A stretch of 64,000 bases of DNA, from NCBI GenBank assembly GCA_013396755.1, contig VWZF01002935.1:232980-296979 (forward strand). The letters are read 5' to 3'. The notes beneath the pieces are model-generated. The model had not been told where the DNA came from. It worked only from the letters and a program-made list of their open reading frames with translations, and ran no database searches. This document shows, in pieces, positions 47,601 through 62,000 of this stretch. Each line of letters begins with the position of its first letter. Positions within the stretch are counted from its first letter, which is position 1. The position numbers and the translations under genes were made by a program. The stretch comes from Sclerurus mexicanus. Taxonomy: Eukaryota; Chordata; Aves; Passeriformes; Furnariidae.

Positions 47601-48513
47601 TGTTCAGTGAGTGTTCTTGCAGTTCATTAATGTCAGCTTCCATGAGGAAAATGGAAAGCAGAGCTTTTCACTGATGCCATTAGAATGGCTGGAGGTGGCA
47701 ATGCTGCATCTGAAGTTCAAATAATATGCTATTTCACTTTACACATGTGATTTTGTTTCTCCTCTTGGATCAGACGAGTGTAACTCCAGGATTTCAGTGG
47801 AAGTGCTTTCGTGTGGGAATTCTTTGTGTGTGTGCCAACATATGATGAAAATGCTCTTGTTCACAACATTCCTACTTGCAACCTTATTTGCTAGAACTGT
47901 CTCATGGTGCAAATACAAAAAGAACCATGTGGACTCAGTAGGAAGAAAATTATTTGAAAATGTTTCTATTCACAGAAATATTTATTTTGTAGTAACTCTG
48001 TTTCAGTCTCACTTCTATTTTCTGTCTATGATAACGTGTGCATTTATTTTCCAGTAGAGCTCCTCCTCCTCCTCATGCTGTTCCATTGCTCACTGTCTCT
48101 CCTTCCATGTCTCTGATTCACTAATAAACTATTTTTGATTCTTCTCCTCCTCTGCCTGGACTCAGCTCTTGCTGAGCTGTTGCAGCTTTGCCCTGTCCCT
48201 GCAGTGTGTGTTACTGAGCCCTGAATTCTGGCTTGGTTTTTTTATTTCTCCTTTTTAACAGCTCACGTTGTTCTGAACGGCAGAGCAGCTCTGAAGCTCC
48301 GTGACCATCCCCATTCTGACAGGCAACACTCCAAATCAGGGACTCTGGCATCCAATTGGGACAGTTTCTAGGCATGATGTTGAAGGATAAATTAGGAGCA
48401 TCTGTTACTCCAGAAATGGGCTGCCCATATATAGTCTGAACTGATTAGCCAAAGGGCATATAAGAACTTGTGGAATTGCCTGGGAATTGAAAGGAAAGGT
48501 CAGCAGCAGTGTC

Positions 48514-48580
48514 CATATATAAATATATGTATATATATATATGTGTGTGTGTGTCTGTGTGTGTGTGTGTGTGCGTGCAT
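48514..48580. repeat. Compound (TA)n(TG)n microsatellite
   Basis: ATATATAAATATATGTATAT passes into alternating ATATAT and then GTGTGTGTGTCTGTGTGTGT up to GTGCGTGC, about 67 bp of alternating purine-pyrimidine sequence. Confidence 0.9.
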
Positions 48581-51500
48581 TTACGAACACATATGCCTTT
48601 GCAAAGATATGAATTTAATCAGTAAGGTATTTTAGATTTTGTTCTGCCTATCATGTGTAAAGGGAGAAGTGAGCCATGGAAGAGTAACTGCTGGCTTTTG
48701 TACTAGTTTAGCAATTATCTGCTGTTTCAAAGGGAATAGGTTTCTGTGTGACAGCACTAAGGGCTTTGCAGCAACATGGATTTGATTCTCAGAGCAGTGT
48801 TGGGAGACCTGTGTCCCAGGCAGGGCTGCTCCAGACACTGCATTTTGGCAGCAGAGCTCAGGAGCACAACCCAAGCACCGTCTCAGAGCCCAGGCCCTTG
48901 CTGGCCAGTCTGCTCTGCCTGTACATGACCTTGGCCTCTGAAAGCTCCCACTGCAGCTGGAGGCACTGCTGTTTTATTTGAGCTTTTTCCTTGGGCAAAA
49001 AGGGAGCTTGCATGTCTTTACAGAGATTTCTGATGTGAATGAGAGCTCGGATATGCTGCAGAAGGCTTAGCACTGCTCACAGCAGTGCCAAGTGTGTTAG
49101 AAACTGTGTGGAGAGAGGAAAACTTGCTGCAACTCTGGAGAAGTGTCTTTGGCAGTCCTGGAAAACTCTTCCCTCTTCCTGAGCAGCATTTCAAGTCCAT
49201 TCTCCCAGGGCAGGAGTGCAAAGATGGAAATTCTTGTTTAAATCTCTCACATTTCTTACGAGTACCTTGTCCCTGATATGTGCTATTTCATGCCCTTATG
49301 TGGAATCTGCTTGTCACTGATGCTGACGGATGCAGGATAAAGTGCACTTTCCTTTGGCTGTGCCAAGTGGATATGCAGCAGCGTGCTCAGCTAGAGCAGC
49401 CAACAGCAGATTCTGTGCAGAGCCAGGATTGTCTGGGGGAGCTTTTCTTTCTTAGAATTACCAGTGTAAAGGGTGCATGTGCAGCTGCCTTCATGTGCTG
49501 GGGGAGATGTACTGGTGGCCAGCAATTTGGGGTGAGGTGGGGGTGCTGAGCCTGCTCCTGCTGTCCACATGGGATTTTCAAATCCAGAGGGGTTGTTTAA
49601 AGTATCTCCATTGTAAATTGAAGTAGGAACTTTTAGTCTCCCAGTTCAGCGCCTCTGTCCTCAGGTCTGACATCAGGGCCCACAGGTTTTAGCTAATCCT
49701 TGCTACTGAATAACGGGTGACTTTACATAGCAAATGTGTTACAAGGTCTGGGGTCAGTGTGTGGGAGTGAAGAGCCAGAAAAGAAGGTTTGTCATGTCTC
49801 AGCACTTGCCATAACAAGCCAAGTAGCAAGAGCCAAATTTGAGCCCCTGTTACACATCGTGTACCTCAGCATTCAGTTTGCTGTGAGACCTACTGGTGTT
49901 GAAGTTCACAGTATAATATTTCCAGGGAGCAGATAGGCATGGGAATTAAGCTGGTAGACGTTGCCTTTCCATTTCTAGATTTAAGTAGCCAGTAGGTGTT
50001 CATTTACCTCAGCAGTCCTCTTGTACTGGGTGCAAACACAGGCACGTCCAGCACATCACCACACTTGGGCTATTCCTTCCCCTTAAATAATAATTTTCCT
50101 GTTTGCCAGCAACACTGCTGTCTACAGCCTGAAGATTGCAGACAGATGGGTTCATGCAGTGTGAGTTTCCAGGCTGTATTCAACCTTTATCTTGTTTTGA
50201 AGCGCCATGGGAAAACTAATCCCCGTTTCTGTGAGCTGGTTTCCATGTATGCAGTTGCAAATGCTGGGTGCCAAGAATGTGAGGGATCCAAACCTACAGT
50301 AAGTAACTGGGTCACTCTGGAAACCTTGTCACATGTCTGGGCTTTGGCCTTTTTTTTCTTCAGTGAGGCTGCAGAAAGTAAGGGCGGCAAGAGGCCAAAA
50401 GTTCACCTGTATATTCTCTCTCCAGCTCTTCCTCATCCTCACTAGTGTCTAGGAAATAGTAGACCTCAAAGTGGAATTTGTTAAGGATGAGCTAACAAGA
50501 AGCTTCCAGTTGTGAACCAGTCCATTTTAATGAGCAGGTAATTGAACTGGGAGGTAGCAAGAAAGGCCAGATTCTAAAACCTTAATCATAATTGACATGG
50601 CTACATGAGAACTTTTGGCTTGCAGTTTGTAGTTAGTTTCTAGGTTTCAACTACTAATGCTTCTGTAGCTTCTGCAAAATTGCTAAGGTTTATGTTAGAG
50701 ATATCTGAGACATCTGCCTTTGTGTTTCTGTGGTTGTGAGCTCTGACTGTATTGAGACACACTATGGATGTGTGCCTGTCTGCGTTCTTACTCAGTCCTT
50801 GCAGCTGTCCAAACACTTGTGTGCTCCATGGGCTGGCAGTCCCAGTGTGACAGTGGATGGAGGAACTGGGGCTCCAGCAGCTGAGGGCTGCAAACCCATT
50901 GCAGGGTATCACTGTCACGATGCTGTCATGTGGGGGAAACTAAAGCATGTCCAGCCCTGCTTTACAGCCATCATCTCGCTGCAAACAGTCCTCTGCCTAG
51001 GGTTTAGGCTAAAAGGCTCTGAAGGATGTGTGGTAGAAGTTTAAAATGAGTAACTGACCCTTACTGGCATGGAGTTGAGGTTGGGGCTGGTGCAGCAGTG
51101 AAGGTCTGTAGTGCTCACCCACCGTGTTCTGAAATGACCACAGTTTTCTTGCAACACGTAGGGCAAGGAGATGGCAGGAGCCAAGTCATGAGGATCTCAG
51201 GTGGCCTTGTTGTGGCGAGGGCTGTCAGAGTCACAGGCGTTGTGGTCATCACTGCAGGATGCTCTGCAAGTGCATCCTCAGAGTTCATGTCCACAGTCAC
51301 GACCTGCTGCTGTACACGCAGAGCAGGTGGTCTTGTGTCTCTCTGAGCAGAACAACCTTGAAATTCTGCAATGAATGAAGAGATTGTGTGTCAGGGACTT
51401 GGTCACTGCTCTCGATTATTCCTTTGGAGAAAAACTGGATTTCTCAAATGGATTTCAGCCTAGTCTGTTCCAACCCCAATCAATCACATTTAATTATCTG

Positions 51501-54500
51501 CCCAGGGCACAGAGTATCCATCATACTCTGATAAATTCAATGAACATGCAAATTCCATCATCTTTTGTCATCAGTACCCTCTGTTCTTGGCACTCATGCT
51601 AGGAGGGCTAGACTGGAGATATGTTGATTAGCAGATACACTGATCAGTCATGAAAATTCATTTCCAAAATGAATTTAGATTTGGAACGAACATAGATTTC
51701 TTTCCACCTCAGGCAAAGGGAGCCTGAATTCTTGATTACATATAATTATTTATACTCATATTTAGGCCATTTTATATAACCCCAAGGTGGTGTAAAGTGG
51801 TATGAGTTTAAATAGGAGGTTAGATCTGAACTGTTTAAGCATTTCACTTGTTGGGTACTTGGAGGAGGAGGCAGAGTTGTCTTTCTTTTTAATTGCTTTT
51901 ATGTATAAGCTGATTTAGATGTCTTCTGCTACTTTATTTTCTCTTTGGAGCTCTGACTTCATCTTAATCAGAAACAACACAACTGGTTCTCTCAAGGTTT
52001 TTGTAGAAAGTGCAGTTTTCAGTAGTTGTGGTTAAGGAACACCTTTTGGGGTGCCTGCTGTCCCCATTTTGAAGTTGATGGGAGGCCTGCCTGTTGTTTC
52101 CTGAAAGACGACTAATGTTCTGTGCTTGAAATCCCAGCACATGAGTCTGCCCTGTGTCTCAGCTTGTGCTGCTGGGAACATCCCCCTTCCCTCTTTTCTT
52201 CACTGTGTTGTGGGGAGGCCCCTCTCCCTTCTCCAGCTCTACTGTTACATGGAAGGTGATGGGGGTCCTTCCTCTGTGGGCTTTCAGCAGTCCTTGCAAC
52301 ACCAGTCTATGGGCATTCAACAGAAATTTCTGCAATGTTTGGGAATGCCAGACTGTGGCATGTGCCAGCGTAGCTGAGCCAAAATTGTTGCCTGGTGTTT
52401 CCACAACATACTGGCCTGCCCAGAGTTCACTGTCTGCCATCAGAATACCTGGGGACTCCCACAGGCTCAGTTTTACCATGTAAACCCAGACAGGCCTTGG
52501 TTTCACTGGGCTAAAACCAGGTTGATAGTGTGACTTGTGCTCCATTTAAATTCCCCAAGAACAGTGTCTTAAACCACATCTTGAAGAAACCCAAATGAAA
52601 ATCCCCAAGCAGTTGTCTTTCTACCTAGTCCAAATTTGCAGGATTTGACATACCATACAAGAGATCTGTTTTCTAATGTGTGTCTAGGAACCCCTTTTTC
52701 CAGAAAATCCTGTTGGAGGTTTCTTAAATCCATCTCCAGCTGTCAGTCTCACTGAACAGCAGCAGGGGCTGGACTTTCCCTGCAGTCTCTGAGTGCACTT
52801 ATCATAGAGGCCAGTAAGTGTTTAAGGACAAATTACAGCCCAGAAACATGCTGAGGTCCCAGCCTGGACAGCAGGCCCACTGCAGGGTGACCCAGCTGCT
52901 GCCTCTGTGTTTTGCTCTTTGCCTGGCTCACACCACCTTCTGGTCAGTCCCTGCCTGTTTGGTGCCTGATTCCCGAAGCACTCCAGCTCCTGTCCTGCAT
53001 CTCTGGGGAGCAGTGAAACCTGTTTGGGTGCCAGGGAGGCAGAAGGACCTGGCTGTGTGTTATCACATACTGGTGATAAGGACCTACTCTCCCGTATTCT
53101 GTATTCTTTCCTTTTTTAACAGATTAGTGTTCATTTGATCTTCCCTTGGGTGTGTGTTGTCCTCTTTTAATTGCAGTTTTTTGAGCATTCATCCCCCTTT
53201 GCTTAGCTCCTGAGTTTTGCTAATAAGTTCCTGATGTGTGCCAAGATAATGAAGATGATTAATGAAATCGTTGCGCTCCCAGATTCTTGTTCTAACTTGC
53301 TGCCTTTAAGTGGTTTCAAACTTGGATTCATCTGCACTGTTACCTGCAACACAACCCAGTTTTAACCACAGAAGCAGAAAAATGAGAACGTGTTTTGCTG
53401 TCTCCAGAGATTGTCATGCAAGAAACCCACTGGGAAGTTAAACAGAGCCAGCAGGCTGGTGGTTCAGTCATGGGTTTTACTGAATCCCACAGGGAGGTGA
53501 CACAGGTACTAGCAGCTCACTCGAATAAGGCAAGTTCCTTCCATGCCAGACTGCAATTATCCCACATGCCATAAAACAGAACTGGCAGAGATGGTGAAAA
53601 ATATGTACAGAGTGGTTCCAGGGGAGAGACTGCATCTCATAATCTCGGTTATGCTGCTTGTTTTCCTAAGTACTTTTGCTCTTCCTCCCAGACTAAAATA
53701 CAGCAGTTAAGTTCATTAAAAACACTTTAAGTCATAAACGTTCACCATTTTTCATTTCCTTTGCAAACAGCACTGATCTGATAAGTGTGTTTCCTTTCCC
53801 AGAGCCGTGAATATTTCTTTGTAGAAGAAAGTTTGCTCTGATAAAAGCAGGTTTAGTAAAGTCTGACTGTGTAATTCTCTTCCCTCTCACAAGTATTTTG
53901 CTTCTCCCTGATGTTTTCTTTTCCACAGCCCTGCTCTGTACAGGGAATTTCAGATGTGGAAAGAAAAGAGCTTTTCACAATGCCTTATGGAAGCATTTGA
54001 TACCATACCAACTATTTGCCCCGAGAAGCAATAAATAGTGCTGGTACATTGGTTAGATAATATATACTAGGCAACACATCCAGTTGGCTTCAATTAGCTT
54101 AGTTAGAAAGGTATGGCAGTGTAAAGGATGTTTACCTTTTGCTGGAGATTTGCATGGATTGCAATGAGGTTTTAAAATACTGTTAGAGATGACTCCGTTT
54201 TCTTCTTGGGATCTTTATTCAGGATCTGAAACAGGGTGTGATGGTAGAAGTGGGAATAATCAAGCGTGTCACTCCTGCTTTTCCTTTCTCAGCTGTTATT
54301 TCAGGTTTGTGTGGATCCTTCCTTGAGAAGAGCAGAAGACATGATGAGCAGGATGGGGCACACAGAGGCTGGTCCAGCCCTGGGATTGGCCGTGTCCCGG
54401 TGCTGAGAGCTCCAGGAGCTGTCAGTGTGTGTGGCTGGAATATGGAATATCCCAAGTCACTGCCCACCCAGCCTTGATCTTTACCTGCATGGAGGCAGGG

Positions 54501-57500
54501 GCTGAATCTCTTCCTTGCTGTCTTTGCCCCTTGGCTGGTGCTTTGAGAGGAGTCCAAGTGCACTGGAAGTACAAATCTTAATGATCATGTCTCACTGCAA
54601 AGCTTGACATATTCCAGCCCCATACAAACTTTTATTCTGTGCTCTTCCGTGACCCCATTTGTTATCTGCTTTGTAACGGACCTGGAGAAGAGTCCAGGCA
54701 CTCACATTGAAGGAGATTTATGTTTCATTCAGCTTGTGGCTCCGAAATATGCAAAGAATCACCTACCAGCAAGGATGTGTGGTGCCACCACCGGATCCAG
54801 AGCTGTTCTGGGGCCAAACACACCCTTAGAAACACCTGGTGTATGAATGATAAAAAAATAAATGATTACTTTTACTTTCTTAAAACAGGAGCAAAACTAA
54901 CCTTGTCTGCAACAAAAAGGATGCCCTGTAGAGCTTAATGCTACTTTTGTTTTTAACTCTGGAATGTTTGGGGTTTCTGACTGGAAATGAAATAACCTCA
55001 TCATAGTTTCTGGGCATATCTCACACATGTGCATCATCTCCCTACAAACAAATCAGCTGTTATGATAAGGAGAGAATTTAACAGCTATAGCCAAGACATC
55101 TTTCAAGAAGTAGCTCTGAAGAGAAGCACAAACTCATGACAGTGGTCTGAAGTGTGAGAAACCTCTGTTCAGTTCCGTGCTATTCCACAGGTTCCCTCTG
55201 TGACTTTTGGCAAGTTAATTAATCTCTTGGTGCCTCCCTTTAATATCTGTAAAATTGCTACAGAAGTACAGCAGTGTCGTGGGGCTCAGTGCCTCTGGAG
55301 TGCTCTGCAAGGCAGAGCAGGGATTAGATGCTGTGGTAATCAGGGTCAGGCGAGTGCTTCAGACCTCAGGCACACGAGGAGGTCCCTGTGTGTGTGAGCT
55401 GAATGTTGCTGTTCTGGCTTGCAGGGAACAGCAGTGTGGGCTCTCCCCATCTGCCTGCACTAAGTTGAATCTCAGTGTCTAGGACGTGTTATTTCTCAAG
55501 CACTGAGTCTGTACATTAAGTCTACATATAACACGGCATCCTCTTGCCTAATTGCAAAACTCTGCTTAAAAAACAATCAAGACAGCAGGGTCCTAAATCA
55601 TCCTGCTGATTTTCTTGCAACATCCTGTTCTTCTCTGTTTCATCTGGAAACTCACTGACGCTCTAAGAATTAATGCCAGTGATTTGTGAACGTTTAGTTC
55701 TGTAAAGATTATCCATGTCTATCAGAGTAGCCTGCAATTCATTAGCTGGGTCAAGTATATTTAATGATGCTTCATATCACTGATGACATCATATCCTAGC
55801 CTAATTATATGTCCTTTTTTTTTTTTTAATTTTTCTTCCTAGTTAACATTGTTCTTTGTCCAAAATATGTTGTTACTAACTCAGAGTATTATTGGCCAGG
55901 TTCCTCTGAAAACCTCCCATGTAGGCTGGGAGAACGAAAGTAGAACTGTAATGAGAAAGGTGCAGGGTGGCTCTTCAGGGCCTTTCCATACAGCTCATGT
56001 TTATGTTGAAGTCCTATGGGCAGAAAGAGGTTCTGCTGAAAGCCCCTGTAAATCCAGGCTTTCCCAGGTGTTCAGGTCCTGAACCACAGGCTGTTAATGG
56101 GCTCCTTCAATGCAGCCTCTGATAGGTTGGATTTCTGCACCAGCAGCAGAGATTTCAACACATGAAGAAATGTTCAGTATCTATGGATTTTGCTTTAAAA
56201 ATGAAAAAGCTGTTGTACTTCTTGTAGAAATGTAGAAATGTTGTTGCTTCTGTGGCCAGAGTTATGCTGAGACTGAAAAAAGGGCCCCTGATTTTGAGCT
56301 GACAGAGAGGTGTAAATTAAATCTGAATCTAGAAGATTTCTGATAAAATCCATTGGCTAATCCTGTCCTTTCAGGCTGGGTGGGATGAGGTTACTGACTT
56401 CCCAAGTGCAGCCCTGCCTGCATTAGTAGAAATGTGTCTCTAGTTCTGGGTTTCAGTAGGAAAGAGGATTGGTTTGAAAGTAGAGCAGTAAATCTTGTTT
56501 GGTAAATTCTGCTTAGAGCATGTGCTGTGTCTCTGCAAATGCCTCTGCATAAACCCACTGACTGACTTCCTTCTTCAGCCATATAGTCTTTTTACCTATG
56601 AATCTAATAATATATTTGCATTCTTTCTCTGTAACAGCTTTAAGAGTCCAAGACCTGTTTTCAGAGGGGATTCTTCTGGCCAGATTTGCCCCGACATTCT
56701 CCCTGTGCCTGCTATTTGCTGTTGGTTGGATATGACCCAGTGAGGTGCCTTATGGATATGAATCACTTGGCATCCATTTTTTAAAAGTAAAATTTAGAGT
56801 GTTTGCACCTTAGGCACATAATGATGTGCTTTCACTGAGATGTGTGTTTCTAAGAACTGGGGCTGCAGAGTGAGTCACCCTCGAGCCGTGCCAGCACTGT
56901 GGTGGTGTGTGCTACACCTGTTCAAATGCACTCAAATCAAACACTCGGGTTAACAGCCCGGGTTCCTTGGCCAGTGGCAAATGCTGAGTGTATTTTTGTT
57001 GGGTTTGAGCATGACTAGTCTCTCCAGTGAGTTATCATCACACTAGACATGAATATGCAATGAAAGGAAGGAGTATGTCCTGTCCTGGGCAGAGGACAGG
57101 AGACCTCAGGCCTGCAGAGGAGGGGGGTGTTTGGAGTTAATGGAAAGGCTCTTGCAGTTATGGGACAGTCATGGACTGATACATGACAGTGATTCCTGCT
57201 TATACCCACATCTGCTGTTTTCTAGGCACTGCTGCCATCCTGCCCTGGTAATGTTCTGAATCTCTAACAAAATGCTAAAAGGACTGATTTTTTAGCTTTT
57301 TCTGGTTACATCAAGAAATTATTGGTTCTGGTAAATAATAAGTAATCTTGCGTTTGTGAGGTTGGTTACCAGACAGGTAGAAATGAGTTTCCTCTTGCCT
57401 TACAGGCAATCCTGCACTTGCCGTGCTCCTGGAAGGGCTGGGATCACCAGTGCTCTGCTGTGTGAGTTTGGGAACAGCCTCCCTTTCTGGCTGTGGCAGG

Positions 57501-58587
57501 GTCTCCCAGGCAGGGTGCTCTGGCTACCCCTTTCTCCACATCCAACTACATGGAAGTGCAAAGAGCTGATCTGCAACATCTTGAAGCCAGCCTTTCCCTT
57601 GCTCTTGCAATGTTTAAATTGTTCTGTTTGAATGCTGAATGTTTTACAACACTGTTTCAAGGGTGCCTAGGCTTTGCTTTCTGTCCCCTGTGGCAGCCAG
57701 CTCCAGCTCAGAGTTACTGTAGGGAAAGATTCAACACTCTCAGAGATTTGTGACCCTGTGTCCGAGGCCAGGAAACTGTAGTTGAGCCAAAACCATTGGC
57801 ATCACTGCTGAGAGTTAATAAATACATTCATTCCTGTAGTACATTTTTATTGGCATGAGCAAGGCTTAATACATACCACCTTGTTTTTCTCTGTGCCTGA
57901 ACAAGGAAAGTTGTGCAAGCTGGACTCGCCAGTGATTAAGAGACCTAAGCGAGTTGGACTGATAAGATCATAGATTTTATGACCACTCTGTGTCATTATA
58001 TCATCTTATCTGAGCTCCTGTGTAGCACAGGCTGTAGAGCTTCATCTTTATTCTTTTTAAGCCAATACATTTTGTTAGAGTGAGATTTTTCTCTCAAGAG
58101 TGCGAGTCATTACTCTCTGGATTTGAGTTCTCGTGCCCATGCTGCGGAATCATAAGCAGCTGGCCTGTATCGGAGCTTCTACGCAACTTCTGTTCCTGAT
58201 TCCAGATGTGACCGTTCTGACACTTCTGCAAAAGACATGCAGCAGTAAAGCCTTTAAAGATACCTATGAATTGTCCTGAAGCCACTCCCTGGGGAGGCAC
58301 TCCTGGCACAGGGAGTGCCTCCTTCCAAGAGCACACCTCCAGCCCCCCAGCTCAGCCATTTCTCCCTCCACATTTCCCAGCTGGTTACAGCTGCTGCTCT
58401 TTCTTGAGTATGTCTGAGATGGGGTGCTGAGGGTTCTTCTGATGGGCTGATGTTTCGGGGCATTTGGTTTTTTTCCCCAGTTTCACATGGTGACCAGCAC
58501 CTGACAGAGGCACCAGTGCAGCCCCAGCTACCAAAACCTGCCTGAGGCAGCCCTCAGGGTGAGTTAATGGGGTGCATCAGCACTGAC

Positions 58588-59096
58588 TGAGGGTCATGCA
58601 TGAAAAATTTGGGTCTCCAGGTAAATTGCTTGGGCATTCATGCATGAGCTGACTGGGTGCTCATGCATAAAACACATGCCTCAAGCATAAGTGATTTGAG
58701 TGCTCATACGTGAAGCATTTGAGTGCTCAGGCATGACCTGATAGGACATTGAAGCACACACTGATTAGGCACTCGTGTAGGGACTGATTGGGTGCTCATG
58801 CATGGACCAGCTGGGCAGCCATGCATAAACTAGTCATGTGCTCATGCATGAATTAATTGTGCACTTATGAATTAATTAATTGGCTGCTCATGCACAGACT
58901 GATTAGGCACTTGTGTGTGTACTAATTGGACGCTCATGCATTAATTGAGTGCTCATGCATGAACTGCTGGAGCATTCCTGCATCGCCTGGCTGGGTGTGC
59001 ATGAGTGAAGCAATTTGGCACTCCTGGGTGACCTGGTGGGGTGCTCACGTGTAGTGTTCTGGCACTAGTGCATGAAGTAATTGAGTGCTCTTGTGT
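58588..59096. repeat. Diverged 22-24-bp minisatellite rich in ATGCAT
   Basis: About 20 consecutive units, each roughly GTGCTCATGCATGAA followed by CTGATTGG, most 22-24 bp long. Clear units include GCTCATGCATGGACCAGCTG, GCTCATGCATGAATTAATTG, GCTCATGCACAGACTGATTA, GCTCATGCATGAACTGCTGG, ACTCCTGGGTGACCTGGTGG and GCTCACGTGTAGTGTTCTGG. The copies are strongly diverged, so the array is old. The palindrome ATGCAT is its most conserved core. Both flanks are ordinary unique sequence. Confidence 0.85.
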
Positions 59097-59099
59097 AAA

Positions 59100-62000
59100 T
59101 ATCATAAACCCTGCAATTTGTGCCTGATACTCCCATTCCTGGGCCTTCCAAAACCTTTCACACTTTGGGTGGTTTGGAATCGAGTCTGAATTGTGCAATT
59201 TAGGCCTAGAGCTGAGTGAGGCAGTAATTAGAAACAGATGGCACAAAAGAAGAGCTCCTTCTCTTGCAGAGATTCATGACCATCAGTTACATATTCTATG
59301 CCATCCTAGAATGTCCCCCCAGCTCATGTAGCTGCTGTTCCTGTCCTTGCTCTTTGTAAACACCAAATTCCCTTTGTTCCAGATCACTCTGCTCTTCTCC
59401 CCAAGCCTCTTTGTTTCCTTCATAGCTTGTAGTTTTAGAGCTCATGTTCAATTTCTTCAGAGTGCAGCTTTCGGAAGCAAGCTAAGCTGTACCTGCTTGT
59501 TTCCTCTTGTGTCCTTGGGTCTTTCTCAGGTAGTGGGTGTGCATGCTGAAAATTGCTTCTTTTAATCATGAGACTGACATTCAGCCAGTGAGGCCTCATC
59601 CCCTGAAGAAACAGCCATTATATTATAAAGGGGATCAGCACCCCTGAGACAAGTCAAGCAAGCACTTTTTTTTAGCATGAAGTATCTGTCAACAGCAAAA
59701 AATTGGTGGCAGAACGAGATGATCTCCTTAAGACCTTCTGACTTACCTTAAGAGTGCTGCCACAGCTAAGAAGAAATTGCAATACTGCTTACAGTACACA
59801 CCATGTGGTAAATGTGTACCAAACATGTCATGTAAGTACACATATGCAAAACACATGCCTGTGGCTCAGGCTGCCAGCCCCAGATGGCCCTGTCACATAC
59901 ACACCCACTCCTCCATCCTTTGGAGTTGCTGTAGGGTGAGATGCTCTTCTGGGAGAGCCAGAGAGCTGCAAAAGACTTGTTGTTCTCTTCATTTCTCCAA
60001 GCAGATCCGGTTCATGTCATAGGGAGCTCCCCAGGGAACGGGCAGTCGTGCTGCAGTTTTTTTGCAGGCTCTTTGTGATCGTTTCTCTTTCAAGACTAAG
60101 AGTTGTAGTGTAACCAAAAACGAGTTATACTGAAAAACCACCCAGACCCCCTCCCCAGATGTGATGGCACCGCTTTGTCGTCTAAAGAGGAACTGATCTG
60201 GGGATCAGTGGGTGTGAGGGGCAGCTGGTTTGTCTCTTCCTCATACAGGTCAGGTGTGTGCACGTGCAGGTTGGTTCCCTGCACCACCACAAGGCTGTAT
60301 CTCTGGGGCCGGACACAAGTTTTTATTTCTGATTTTCAGGAACTGCCATTCAGAATTTGGAACCATACACACATACAATTCCTGCTGAAGTCAGTAGGTA
60401 GGTTTTTGTGTAGAAAATGTTGAAGAAATCAGCTCTGTGGGTGGCATAAGTCCAACTTCGTGTTTTATTGGTCTTAAACAAGCAGCACTACCCTGCTGGT
60501 CGCTATTGCATATTTCCAAGAGGCTGATACTGTGGTTTTGAGGTTTCAGGCATGAGCCTGATTGGAAATTAGATACAAATGAGATACAACAGCTGTCTAC
60601 AGCCTCTTGTCCTGAGCTTGTGGGGTGCAATTTCAGCAGTTCAGACCCATAAAGCTTTTAGAGCAACGTAAAGAAGGAAGTTACAGACCAGCTCCACTCA
60701 GGACTTTCCACTGCAGAAACACAAGGGTTGGATGTTTCAAACAGGGTCATTGCTGCCTTTGGCAAGGAGATGAGAGGATGGCAACTGCAGTGTAACTGAG
60801 CAGCAACTGGGAGAGCCCTGACACTAGCCCTGGAGCCCAGTTTGGCTTCCTGGAGCTACTGGGGGGCTCAATACATTGCCTTGGCTAGCACAAGGTGAAA
60901 GCTCCACTGCCTTATGTCAGAGATCTCCCTCTCCCTTTGCTTCCTCGTTCTTGCCAGATAATTTGGGAAAACCAGTGTCCGTGTGTGCCTGGCCACTTTC
61001 AGCAGCAGCAGATTCTTCTGGCAGATTCAAGGGATGTTTAGTCATGGCCTCTTAGTCTGGGGGTTCTCCTTGTGAGAGTAAAAAGCCTGGATTGTGCCCA
61101 AGGCAGAGCCTCGTTCACCTTTTGGATGGGTGCTGCACTGCCAGTGTCAGCACACGGCTTGTGTGTACAGTGAGGCACAATGGGTAAAGTTGTGTTACCT
61201 TTTTTTTTAGAAGGCATTTTTGGGGTCCTTTCCAGGCTTTTGCGGGGTTTCGTTGTGAGGCTTCATTGTGAAACATTGCGTCTCCCTTAGTTTATGCAGG
61301 TATAAAACAAACATGCAAACTGCTATTTATCTGATGAACAAACTCCCACTGGAGCAGAACCCTGCCTTCTGTTTCCGGCTCTGCCATTGATCACTGCAGC
61401 ATCTTAAGGCATTGGACCTCAGTAAACATATTGATAAATGGGCGATAAAAATATTAACTCCCTAGCAGGTGCATTTGGAATTAATAACTAGTTGTAAAGC
61501 ACTCTTAGACTCATCAGTATGAGAGGGGTTATCCTGGGAAGTGATGTGATTCATGCTGGTCTTCTAATGCATTTCCCAAATCCGTCCTGGAGACTGCATT
61601 GGGGAAGGGGCTGTTGGTGGAGGTACAACCTGTAGGTGGGCAGTTGGCTTTGCTTTGTCTCCTGTGTTCAGAGGTGTCACCCGCTCCTCCTGCAGCTGCA
61701 TCAGACAGACCCTACAGTCCTTTATGGCATTGTTTGGTGGGGCAAAATCCAGCCCGGATAGGTCTGAGTTCAACGGGGACCCATGGTTGCCACCCCAGCA
61801 CAAATGCGTAAGTGATGCCCCGCTTTGCTCTGCAGGGCTGGAGCCTCAGTGTCTACCAGCTAACCAGAGAGGTAGTTAGTAAGAAAATCCAGGGTTATTT
61901 CCAGCTGGTAAACAGAAAACATGGAGCAGCCCTTCCCACAGTTTGTCGCTCCCTGTTCAGGTTATTCATTTCCACACCATTTAAATGCGAGTGTAATCCC

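Larger units (their letters stand above)
44396..58585. other. Gene-poor stretch, no supported gene
   Basis: No recognised protein-coding exons. It holds a poly-A run (44521-44534), an AT-rich homeodomain-motif-rich segment (45520-45790), an old interspersed repeat (47490-47600) and a TA/TG microsatellite (48514-48580). Two minus-strand exon-like pieces (44740-44874 and 51115-51365) are listed among the findings but not supported as genes. Confidence 0.5.

Noticed and set aside
48858..49073. Minus-strand frame with a coiled-coil-like KAQIKQQCLQLQWELSEAK stretch
   Set aside because: Briefly considered as a meiotic-type coiled-coil exon; flanking splice sites are weak (AAG|GTCATG) and no family could be matched.
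52159..52545. 128-codon minus-strand open frame
   Set aside because: Not recognised, no convincing splice sites at either end and no neighbouring partner.
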